Shown piece by piece: positions 1 through 6,776 of a stretch of DNA of 15,706 nucleotides. Numbering within the stretch: position 1 is the first letter of the stretch; every line of letters begins with the position of its first letter. Made by a program: the position numbers and the translations under genes. The DNA comes from Methanomicrobiales archaeon (GTDB lineage Archaea; Halobacteriota; Methanomicrobia; Methanomicrobiales; Methanoculleaceae). The stretch covers positions 1 to 15,706 of the forward strand of contig JAAZID010000149.1 of the NCBI GenBank assembly GCA_012510295.1. Direction: 5' to 3'. The notes under the pieces are model-generated. The model saw nothing but the letters and a program-made list of their open reading frames with translations. It was not told where the DNA came from and searched no databases.

Positions 1-30
1 AATGGGATCAGAAATTTTCATTGGTGAAGC

Positions 31-62
31 ATGATGCAACTCGCATATGATGCAACTCGCAT
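31..62. repeat. Perfect tandem duplication of a 16-bp unit
   Basis: The unit ATGATGCAACTCGCAT occurs twice back to back (31-46 and 47-62) with no mismatch. It sits about 15 bp upstream of a TATA-like sequence. It could be a recent slippage duplication or a paired protein-binding site. Only the repeat itself is seen; no function can be assigned. Confidence 0.9.
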
Positions 63-70
63 CATAGGGG

Positions 71-84
71 TTTACCTTTATAAG
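71..84 (+). promoter_or_regulatory. Possible archaeal TATA box without an obvious downstream gene
   Basis: TTTATAAG at 77-84 resembles an archaeal TATA box. A transcript from it would begin near 105-110 and run into the hairpin at 143-169 and the repeat copy at 175-270. No convincing protein gene follows on this strand before 517, so if the box is active its product would be non-coding or a long leader. This is motif reading only. Confidence 0.25.
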
Positions 85-142
85 CAGCTGGCTCATTTTC
101 TACTTGTGTCCCAGCCTGGTACGGTAATTTTTTCCGTCGCGG

Positions 143-169
143 CAGTTGTCAAGGAATACTTGGCAACTG
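143..169 (+). other. Strong hairpin (11-bp stem, 5-nt loop)
   Basis: CAGTTGTCAAG at 143-153 pairs with CTTGGCAACTG at 159-169. All 11 positions pair, one of them as G-U, around the loop GAATA. A smaller hairpin (AACC-TTC-GGTT, 170-180) follows directly. No T tract follows, so it does not look like an archaeal terminator. It could be part of a structured RNA or a protein-binding dyad. Confidence 0.5.
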
Positions 170-174
170 AACCT

Positions 175-270
175 TCGGTTTTGCATTCGGAAAAATCTCC
201 CCCTGAAACTCCACGATGACAATGCACGATCGGAGATCAACCGGGCAAGCGGGAAGCGGTGGGTGTACCC
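175..270. repeat. Direct repeat copy 1 (~95 bp, diverged)
   Basis: This stretch matches 1089-1181 in the same orientation. The first 23 bases are identical, and by hand alignment the rest shows about 12 mismatches and a single 3-base gap. Weaker similarity continues to about 310 (TCTACGAAACAACTGAAAATG against CCCTACGAACCGCCTGGAAATC). Both strands stay open in one frame through both copies and the gap is codon-sized, so it may be a remnant of coding sequence. The two copies bracket the small convergent gene pair at 517-1021. Confidence 0.8.
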
Positions 271-516
271 TCAGGGCACCGAGGTAGTTTTCTACGAAAC
301 AACTGAAAATGGGCACACTTTCGCCATGTGATTTGTTTGTCATGAATGCGGGTTGTTGCGGTAACATAAGTCCGGTCCGATCCTCTGAAATTGCCGGCAT
401 ACCCAATCTACAGGATCGTTTCCCGGCTGATTCCCACGGTGACAGGTGGAATGCTCCCTGGAATGAGGGTTTTTGTACCCGCCTCACAAAGTATATCTCC
501 TTGAAGGGCAGAGACC
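271..516. other. Intergenic region, no supported gene
   Basis: No open frame here has a recognisable family. A TATA-like GTATAT near 491-496 lies about 25 bp before the start region of the next gene and could be its promoter, giving a leaderless or nearly leaderless message. Nothing else could be recognised. Confidence 0.4.
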
Positions 517-741
517 ATGCACATGCAGACAATAGAAGTATCCGTTACGATTTACCAGGAAATTCTCTCGCGCAGGAAGGGGAGGGAATCGATCAGTAAG
601 ACCCTTGAGCGTGAGTTAAAACCTGTCAAAAAATATGCGATAGTTGCTGAGTTGGAAAGGTTAGAGAAACAGCCGGGAGAGGATATATCGGTTGTTAAAG
701 AAAGATTAGCCGCCAAAAAATTGGCTGCTAACAGGCTTTAA
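517..741 (+). CDS. Small RHH-like protein, candidate type II antitoxin
   Basis: This 74-aa protein starts MHMQTIEVSV. A start at the second ATG (523) is equally possible and gives a cleaner beta strand (QTIEVSVTI). The layout is a short N-terminal strand followed by helices carrying the segment SISKTLERELK and a charged lysine/glutamate-rich tail, which suits a ribbon-helix-helix or VapB-like antitoxin. No family was recognised with certainty. Its 3' end overlaps by 14 bp, tail to tail, with a RelE-like toxin candidate on the other strand. That is unusual, because cognate pairs are normally co-directional. No strong Shine-Dalgarno is visible; a TATA-like box near 491 suggests a very short leader. 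It could instead be an orphan antitoxin. Confidence 0.6.
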   Translation: MHMQTIEVSVTIYQEILSRRKGRESISKTLERELKPVKKYAIVAELERLEKQPGEDISVVKERLAAKKLAANRL

Positions 742-1021
742 CCCAATTGTGATACCTTTTTTCAGTCATAATCTTTATAACCACCGCATGTCTGTCCGGT
801 TTGGTTCCCTGAATAACATAAATTACAACGTGGTCGTGGGGAACATGCAAACGCCAGCGCCCCTTACAATTTCCTTTCAATTCATGTTTATTGCAGGAAT
901 TTATATCTACAAATAAATATTCGCCAAGGCATTTTTCGATTTTATCAATAATATCTTCCTCAATGGAGAGGCTTTTTTCAAGATACCTCTCCACGTCGCG
1001 TTTTATCTCAATTTTTTTCAT
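728..1021 (-). CDS. RelE/YafQ-like toxin candidate (type II toxin-antitoxin)
   Basis: The 97-aa size is normal for the RelE/ParE superfamily. The C-terminal half shows the family pattern: HELKGNCKGRWRLHV (residues 46-60), then the strand HVVIYVI (64-70), then AVVIKIMTEKRYHNW (79-93). This resembles the LKG-x-x-KG-x-(W/Y)R-x-RV ... VIY ... (R/K)xxxxxHxxx(Y/W) layout of mRNA interferases and YafQ relatives, which cut mRNA on the ribosome. A GGAG box (complement of 1030-1033) lies 8 nt before the ATG, and a TATA-like element (complement of 1041-1049) lies just upstream next to the palindrome AGTATACT (1051-1058). No antitoxin lies upstream on the same strand. The only small partner candidate is the convergent gene whose 3' end it overlaps. 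Function is inferred from the pattern, not proven. Confidence 0.7.
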   Translation of the reverse strand: MKKIEIKRDVERYLEKSLSIEEDIIDKIEKCLGEYLFVDINSCNKHELKGNCKGRWRLHVPHDHVVIYVIQGTKPDRHAVVIKIMTEKRYHNWVKAC

Positions 1022-1088
1022 ATCATTTTCTCCAGAATGTCTTTATAATCAGTATACTACCGTATCCCCCGCCTGCCATAGAATTTCA

Positions 1089-1181
1089 TCGGTTTTGCAT
1101 TCGGAAAAATCCCCCGAAGTGCCGCGGTGACGATGCACGATCAGAGAACAGCCGGGCAGGCGGGAAGCGGCGGGTGTACCC
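1089..1181. repeat. Direct repeat copy 2 (~95 bp, diverged)
   Basis: This is the second copy of the sequence at 175-270, same orientation, with identical first 23 bases (TCGGTTTTGCATTCGGAAAA and following). With copy 1 it encloses about 0.8 kb that contains the two convergent small genes. Weak similarity runs on to about 1215. No terminal inverted repeats or transposase were seen with it. Confidence 0.8.
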
Positions 1182-1567
1182 GTACCGGGTCGTGCCCTAC
1201 GAACCGCCTGGAAATCCGAGACCCCACTCAGGTGTTCCCGCTTGCATGCTGGTCCGGGGCACGGCTTTCTATGGGGTATCGCCACGACTGCCCCCGGCCC
1301 CTTGAAAAATGCGGGCAAGGCGGGGTTGATGAGAGGTGGGGAGACGTTTGCACGTCGGGAGCAGGGGAGAGGTCTTTTCCTCCCCGCAAGACGCTGCCAC
1401 GGTCCGGCATGAGACTGAGTTGCATACCATCTATCCGGAGATAGAAGAAGCCCGAAGAGTTTTCGGACTCCACCGGCACGGGAATCTCACAGATTGCCCG
1501 GGAAGATAACAGCACGTCAATCGTAACTCTCAAATAGGCGAAGAAACAAACCGGCAATCCGCTGAAC
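1182..1567. other. Intergenic region with a possible decayed gene end
   Basis: No intact gene is supported. One short open stretch (1445-1537, + strand, 30 codons, no start) reads like the last part of a helix-turn-helix protein, with GISQIAREDNSTSIVTLK just before its stop. The overlapping frame just upstream reads ELHTIYPEIEEARRVFGLHR. The two would join after a single frameshift, suggesting a decayed DNA-binding protein or transposase. This is weak. No clear promoter for the following pilin gene was found. Confidence 0.3.
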
Positions 1568-1984
1568 ATGATGGACAATTTCCTTGACGATACCGCGGTC
1601 TCCCCCGTCATCGGCGAAATGCTGATGATCGTGCTTGCCCTGCTGCTGGTCTCGATTTTCTCGGTGACGCTGCTCGATCTCCTTCCCTCCGAGAGGAGCC
1701 CCTCGGTGGAGATCAAGCCGGACTATACTGACACCAACAGTGTCACATTATACCATAAGGGAGGGGACTGGATCAAGAGATCCGACATACAGGTTATCGT
1801 CTTCAGGGGCAGAGAAACCCTCAAATCTGAATGGGATCTGCCGGACAAATCGGTCCAGTCCTTCGATCTCGGAGATTCCGTCATTGTTCAACTTGTCCCT
1901 CACTCGGAGAGGTTTATAGACGGAGATATCATCCGCCTGGTGAGCGGGAAGAGCACTGTATTTTCGGGAACGTACGACAAATAA
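1568..1984 (+). CDS. Archaeal type IV pilin-like protein (Pilin_N, class III signal peptide)
   Basis: The 138-aa protein begins with a short charged leader and the motif DDTAVSPVIGEMLMIVLALL. This matches the N-terminal domain of archaeal type IV pilins (Pilin_N, formerly DUF1628). Prepilin peptidase would cut at the leader, probably before AVSPVIG, leaving a hydrophobic helix (about residues 10-36) as the assembly core. The remaining ~100 residues are a small beta-rich head with two paired segments (NSVTLYHKGGDWI, IIRLVSGKSTVFSGTY) of the sort seen in minor pilins. A second ATG one codon later (1571) is possible, and no good ribosome binding site distinguishes them. It heads a co-directional locus with assembly ATPase and platform genes, so it is probably a subunit of that appendage. 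Family assignment is firm; the exact role is inferred. Confidence 0.88.
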   Translation: MMDNFLDDTAVSPVIGEMLMIVLALLLVSIFSVTLLDLLPSERSPSVEIKPDYTDTNSVTLYHKGGDWIKRSDIQVIVFRGRETLKSEWDLPDKSVQSFDLGDSVIVQLVPHSERFIDGDIIRLVSGKSTVFSGTYDK

Positions 1985-2005
1985 TTATCCGCGCTCCATG
2001 AGCGG

Positions 2006-2061
2006 CTCCGGCGCCGGCCTGCTACCCCGGGCCGCGCGGGTCTTCTTCTTCGGCGCCGGAG
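2006..2061. other. Long-arm inverted repeat downstream of the pilin gene
   Basis: CTCCGGCGCC (2006-2015) and GGCGCCGGAG (2052-2061) are exact 10-bp inverted arms around a very GC-rich 36-base centre. A T6 run follows at 2136-2141. It lies just behind the pilin stop codon, so it may protect or terminate that transcript. Archaeal termination relies mainly on T tracts, so the role of the arms is uncertain. Confidence 0.4.
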
Positions 2062-2217
2062 AGTCGCTACAGGCAGATGTTCAGTCCACGAAACGACCGT
2101 GGCAGGCTGTTCTTCTCCCGGGCGTTAGATCTGGATTTTTTCTAGATTCTATCGAGTAATTTGGAATAAAGACACCACCCCGGCCCTGGAATCTCTCCTC
2201 ACTACAAAACAAAGTAA

Positions 2218-2284
2218 ATTGACAAAAAACAAATTTTATTTAGTACTACCCCGACACTAATAACAAATAGGAAGCGGAGTAGCC
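2218..2284 (+). promoter_or_regulatory. Likely promoter and ribosome binding site of the surface-protein operon
   Basis: The A/T-rich stretch at 2218-2244 contains AAATTTTATTTAG (2231-2243), a good archaeal TATA-like element, inside otherwise GC-rich DNA. A start about 25 bp downstream gives transcripts from around 2262 and a leader of about 20 nt. The leader carries GCGGAG (2274-2279), five nt before the ATG at 2285. Confidence 0.6.
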
Positions 2285-4909
2285 ATGCAGATCAGGGTTA
2301 GCAGCGGAGCAACGCCGGGGGCCCCCGGGATTCTCATTCTGGTTTTTCTCGTACTATGCGGCGCGGTCGTAGCCCCCGCAGGCGCCACCCGATACACCTC
2401 TCCCGAGGGTTCCAACACAGGTATAAATCCCGGAGACACGGTATTTAACGGAGAACAGGGGCTCAATTTTTCGGTTTTCCAGCCCTCCACGCCCCTTCTG
2501 CCGCCCCTCTGGCTGGCCTGCGACGACGGGGGATCCGCCCTCGCTCTGCAGGTGCTGGATGACAACGCCGTCATGGCGGGCCGTTTGAACGTCGCGTCCC
2601 AGTACCTCGACCGGCCGTTCAAACTCTACAACGGCACCTGGGGAGACGCCACCACGACCGTATCCAGCCCCACAGGGATCATTGAGGTGCGCGCGGGAAC
2701 CGCGCTCGGGGCGGATGCCGATCCGCGCTCTACCGATACGCGAAGACCTGCGGCCATACCCGCCAACGTAAACATCCAGTTCAAACTGGCTTCGACGAAC
2801 CTCAACAACGGCAAGTTCACCGGCGACTGGTACGAGTACGAACTCAGGACGCCGGGCGGCCTTCCGCTCCGCACCGTCACCAACATGGCAGGCGCCGACG
2901 TATCGCTCGACAAGCTCGCCGGCAACCCTTCTGCCGACAACAACACCCTCGCGTTCAACATCGCGGACCAGAATCCGGCAGAAGGAACTTACACGATGAA
3001 GTTCACGGCGTACAACGGAAACGACGCATTTTATACAACGGATTACCAGTTTAGCGTCGTCCGTTATCGCCTTGCAATGAGTGCATCTCCCGAGACCGTC
3101 GAACCGGATCAGACGACGACGCTGACCATCACGGGAACGCCCTACACCCGCTATACCATCGTCATCGACGACACCCGGGATGGAAAACCCGAATTTCCGT
3201 CCTATGGCACGTACGACATCTACACCGACAAATACAGCGTGACCGTGCATCCAGACTGGAGCGGGACGGTCAGCGTGCCCCTCTACATCCCGGTCCCCAC
3301 AGGGGATGCCAGCCACACCACGTCGATCTACTACCCGAAGGTCTATGAGACCAAAAACCCGTCCACCTCCGCGACGGCGACGGTCGTGGTGGAGCCGGGT
3401 ACGACGCAGGGCATCGAGCTGTACGAGATCGAACTGGGTCTTGACGAGTTCTTCTCCCTCGGGGATGCGATAGAGATCGAGGGTACACTGGGAAAGCCCG
3501 CAAAGGACACGATGGATCTGTACTTCTACCTCACCGGGCCGAACCTGCATGCAAACGGGGTGAAACCCTCAAACCCCCAGATACCGGTCATCGACGGCGA
3601 CAACTCCACCTTCGACTCCATCACCCTCTCTAAAGACCAGAGTGAGTTTACATACGGCTGGGATACATCGCTGGCGACCGGACTTACGCCCGGCACCTAC
3701 ACCATCTTCGCCACCCTGGACCCGATCGGCTACAACCAGAGAGCGCTGAGCGAGACGGGAACAAAAGACTACGTGGAGATCGACCTCAACGACCCCTCAA
3801 TAAACGTCATGTTCCCGAAGGAGGCGCCCGGGTTCTTCGCACAGGGCGACCACATCGTCTCGCTCTGGACAGCGCGGGGCAGCCCCGCAGCAATGGGGGG
3901 CAAGATCGGTAAAATCCGGTATTACATCTTCGGCAGCAACCTCCAGTACACGGGGATCCAGGAGTTCCCCCTCGCCAAGTCCGATTCGGCAGGAAAGACG
4001 TTCCCCGGCTACTCCGGCCTGAACCTGCCGCGGAGTTTCTCGGCGAACCTCTCCGAGGGGGAGTACACCGTGGTCTACCAGCACCCCATGTACAACGGGA
4101 TATTCGATCTTCGGCCGGTGGAAGGCGATAAGTATAGCGGCGCCATAACGACGTTGACGACGCCGGAAGGCTCCGTCTCTCTCTCCGGCCTGCAGGCGCC
4201 GGATGCCCTGCGCGCCCTGAAAGCCGCACTTGCACCGGCTTCCATCGACGACTCCCTGGTCACCCAGACGTTCACCATCGAAAAACCGTCGGTGGACATC
4301 ACCCCCATCCTGAACTACGAAGTCGGGGAGTCGATACCGGTAATGGGCGCCACGAACCTCGAATGCCCCATGGAGTACGAGTACAACCAGATCGACCTCC
4401 CCGGGGACCGGATCACCCTCTCGCTCTACACCGCCGGGATGTACTACGCGGGAAAGACCCAGAGCGTCAACCGGGTCTACAGCGATGAAGCATACCCCGC
4501 AAAGACGGCGACGGGCGCCGCGTCGCGAACGATCTCCTTCGTCATCCCCGAAAAAGCATCCGCGCAGATGAAACCCGGCGATTATGCAGCCATCCTCAGG
4601 TGCGAGGACATCAAGTACGAGAAGACGTTCTTCTTCACCCTCCACGAAACGGGTTACCGAAAAGAGCACGGCCTGGCCGATCCCGTACTAGGGGAAGGGC
4701 TCAGCACGGTTCCCGTGGCCACGCCTTGGACGACGGAGTATGTGCCGACCCCGGCAACCACATCCGGAAAGGCGGAGTATGTGCCGACCCCATTCGTGAT
4801 ACCGACAACGGATGCGCCGCTGGGTCTACCCCTGGGATACGGGAGCGCCTTCTCCCTCTTCTCGGCGCTCGGCGTCTTCTGCACGCTGTTGTACGTGAGG
4901 AGGAGGTGA
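2285..4909 (+). CDS. Large secreted, membrane-anchored surface protein (DUF3821-type)
   Basis: The 874-aa protein has a Sec-type signal (hydrophobic residues about 15-34, ending near PAGA) followed directly by GINPGDTVFNGEQGLN (46-61). That opening is typical of the DUF3821 proteins found in Methanomicrobiales, whose function is unknown. The body is a string of beta-rich, probably Ig-like segments with few cysteines. Near the C-terminus comes a Pro/Thr-rich linker with a repeated AEYVPTP/TEYVPTP motif, then a single hydrophobic helix (about 845-869) and an Arg-Arg-Arg tail. This topology puts almost the whole protein outside the cell, anchored in the membrane. Its stop lies 4 bp before the next start, and the next gene's ribosome binding site is inside this gene's last codons. 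It is probably an S-layer-associated or pilus-associated surface protein; that role is inferred from context. Confidence 0.85.
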   Translation: MQIRVSSGATPGAPGILILVFLVLCGAVVAPAGATRYTSPEGSNTGINPGDTVFNGEQGLNFSVFQPSTPLLPPLWLACDDGGSALALQVLDDNAVMAGRLNVASQYLDRPFKLYNGTWGDATTTVSSPTGIIEVRAGTALGADADPRSTDTRRPAAIPANVNIQFKLASTNLNNGKFTGDWYEYELRTPGGLPLRTVTNMAGADVSLDKLAGNPSADNNTLAFNIADQNPAEGTYTMKFTAYNGNDAFYTTDYQFSVVRYRLAMSASPETVEPDQTTTLTITGTPYTRYTIVIDDTRDGKPEFPSYGTYDIYTDKYSVTVHPDWSGTVSVPLYIPVPTGDASHTTSIYYPKVYETKNPSTSATATVVVEPGTTQGIELYEIELGLDEFFSLGDAIEIEGTLGKPAKDTMDLYFYLTGPNLHANGVKPSNPQIPVIDGDNSTFDSITLSKDQSEFTYGWDTSLATGLTPGTYTIFATLDPIGYNQRALSETGTKDYVEIDLNDPSINVMFPKEAPGFFAQGDHIVSLWTARGSPAAMGGKIGKIRYYIFGSNLQYTGIQEFPLAKSDSAGKTFPGYSGLNLPRSFSANLSEGEYTVVYQHPMYNGIFDLRPVEGDKYSGAITTLTTPEGSVSLSGLQAPDALRALKAALAPASIDDSLVTQTFTIEKPSVDITPILNYEVGESIPVMGATNLECPMEYEYNQIDLPGDRITLSLYTAGMYYAGKTQSVNRVYSDEAYPAKTATGAASRTISFVIPEKASAQMKPGDYAAILRCEDIKYEKTFFFTLHETGYRKEHGLADPVLGEGLSTVPVATPWTTEYVPTPATTSGKAEYVPTPFVIPTTDAPLGLPLGYGSAFSLFSALGVFCTLLYVRRR
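4734..4791 (+). repeat. 19-bp direct repeat inside the surface-protein linker
   Basis: CGGAGTATGTGCCGACCCC occurs at 4734-4752 and 4773-4791, 39 bp apart and in frame. It encodes the repeated EYVPTP motif in the Pro/Thr linker before the membrane anchor. The exact nucleotide identity suggests a recent in-frame duplication that changes stalk length. Confidence 0.85.
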
Positions 4910-4913
4910 GCAC

Positions 4914-6605
4914 ATGGTCTTCACGCTCAACCAGAACACCCTGACCCGGATAACGATCGCGGCCGTAATCGGGATCATCGTCATCGGCGCCCTCATCGGG
5001 CTTCAGGTCGCAGGGGTGTTCGGGGAGAGGAGCGCACCCCCTGTGCCCGGAGAGGAAACATCACCGGATTTCACCCCGCCCCCTGCCTCAGAGGAGGAAG
5101 ATGAAAAGATACTCGCGCTCAACTGGATCTACCGGGACCGGTCGTTTGAGTACACCGGCGTCATCACAAACGCCACTTACACTGCGTTCAGGTCGCGGAA
5201 CGCGGGTATCTCCCCCGGCATGATGACCGGAGATGCCGTTGCCCGGTACGTGACGACGGACGGCGATGCCGGGCTGATCGACGGCATTGCAGACTACATC
5301 CTGGAACAATCGGTACGGAACGGATGGGGGGACTACGACACCATCAGGAACACGGCGGCGCTCGTACAGCAGTACGGGCCGGGGAAATTTACAACGAACC
5401 TCCCTGACGGCCGGTACCGCTACCCGGTCGAGATACTCTGGGAGGAGACGGGGGACCGGGACGATGCGACCATCCTTGCGGCATCCATCCTGAAATCCAT
5501 GGGGTATCCCGTGGCGCTCCTGGTCTTTCCCGAGCAGTTCGACAGGGGCTACCTGATCCCGGAGTATACCGCCATAGGTATCAGGTGCGAAGACCCCGTT
5601 GAGGGGAGAGCCTACACATCCCACACCACTGAGGAGGTCGGTACCGTTATCTGCTCCCCGCAGAACAGAACCTTCGATACCCCGGATGCCCCGTATTTTA
5701 GAGCGAATTCAGGGCATTTCCTGGGGAATACCACCATTGACTATGCACATGGGCAGGTGATGGCTGCCGGCGAGGCTACATGGAATATATCCGCCGCGCA
5801 ATTGACCTACCGGGAAGGATTCGCGCCCCCGAGAGGTATGACGCCCGTCAACTACACGATGGAGAACGCATCCTGGATAAATGAAGAATCGTTCGTCTAC
5901 ATCGACATCCTGAACGCAGCCTCTCTTGTCGGTGTGGTTCCGGGCGAACTTGCACATGTCGAGCCCGAGATCGTAACGACCCTCATCGACGCCGGAAACG
6001 ACATAGTAATCCACCGCGACGATCTCGTCGACTCGTCGCTGACGCTCCGCTTGAGGACTCCCTCCCCGCTGAAGACAGGTGCCGGCCTGAAAGTATATGA
6101 GAGCATCCAGGATCGGTTGAAGATACCGGTCTCCGCGGGCATCTTCAGCGAAGCGGATGCGGCAAACAGGATCAAAGAGGACGAATACTGGCAGGATGTC
6201 TGGTACGACACGAGGGTGGACTTCCACAACGAGGCCTGGTACCTCGAAGTCCTGAATTACGAGATCCCCGGATCCCGGGCGCTGTATACGAAAGCAAACG
6301 AGATGTATATCTCGCCGCCCTCGGCATGGCGGATAAAGTACCAGGTCATTCCCCGGAACGCTCCGGATCGAGATCTCGAAGGCCTCTCGCCGTTTTCGGA
6401 TATGCGGTTTGCCGTCTATAAGGTGGACGAGGAGAACAACACGGTGAAGTTCATCGACGAGTTCGCATACGGCCACACTTCCGGACAGGAGATCGTCAAC
6501 TACCTCAATTTCTACGAGCCCGGCAACTTCTACATCGTAACCTTCGTGAGAAACTGCGAGGCCGAGGTAGCCATCCAGATGCATGGGCGGGGTCCGTCGA
6601 CATGA
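4914..6605 (+). CDS. Membrane-anchored transglutaminase-like protein, predicted inactive
   Basis: The 563-aa protein has an N-terminal membrane helix (about residues 12-36), a Pro/Glu-rich spacer (40-64) and an extracytoplasmic domain. Residues 165-245 follow the archaeal transglutaminase-like fold: YPVEILWEETGDRDDATILA, ILKSMGYPVALLVFP, EYTAIGI, AYTSHTTEEVGTVI. In active relatives these positions read GDCxD, GHxAVG and a Y-x-x-E-T-T type strand, supplying Cys, His and an acidic residue. Here they read Arg182, Tyr218 and His237, so the whole catalytic triad seems lost while the fold is kept. The last ~200 residues are another, unrecognised beta-rich domain. The start is fixed by GAGGAGGTG at the end of the preceding gene. 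It is co-transcribed with the DUF3821-type gene and lies before the pilus ATPase. It probably acts as a binding or scaffold domain at the surface; that role is inferred. Confidence 0.8.
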   Translation: MVFTLNQNTLTRITIAAVIGIIVIGALIGLQVAGVFGERSAPPVPGEETSPDFTPPPASEEEDEKILALNWIYRDRSFEYTGVITNATYTAFRSRNAGISPGMMTGDAVARYVTTDGDAGLIDGIADYILEQSVRNGWGDYDTIRNTAALVQQYGPGKFTTNLPDGRYRYPVEILWEETGDRDDATILAASILKSMGYPVALLVFPEQFDRGYLIPEYTAIGIRCEDPVEGRAYTSHTTEEVGTVICSPQNRTFDTPDAPYFRANSGHFLGNTTIDYAHGQVMAAGEATWNISAAQLTYREGFAPPRGMTPVNYTMENASWINEESFVYIDILNAASLVGVVPGELAHVEPEIVTTLIDAGNDIVIHRDDLVDSSLTLRLRTPSPLKTGAGLKVYESIQDRLKIPVSAGIFSEADAANRIKEDEYWQDVWYDTRVDFHNEAWYLEVLNYEIPGSRALYTKANEMYISPPSAWRIKYQVIPRNAPDRDLEGLSPFSDMRFAVYKVDEENNTVKFIDEFAYGHTSGQEIVNYLNFYEPGNFYIVTFVRNCEAEVAIQMHGRGPST

Positions 6606-6776
6606 CCCTCGAAGCATATCGAGAGACGGCCTGCGGCCCGGGGCATCCCGGCAGGCACGCCCTCTCCCCGCCGAGATCGAGCAGGATGTTCAAACGATCT
6701 GCAACCAGATTTTCCAGCGATTATTACAGGGCGACTTATGTAAAGCATTGTATACGAAAAAGAGGTGTGACCGACG

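Noticed and set aside
149..532. 127-codon minus-strand frame across repeat copy 1
   Set aside because: No motif, no ribosome binding site of note, and it overlaps the start of the small plus-strand gene; the repeat explains part of its openness.
2354..3550. Long minus-strand open frame (398 codons) opposite the DUF3821-type gene
   Set aside because: Arg/Val/Gly-rich translation with no family motif, lying wholly antisense to a well supported gene in GC-rich DNA; a codon-bias shadow. The same holds for minus-strand frames at 3797-4669, 5709-6617, 7449-8330 and 10549-11400.
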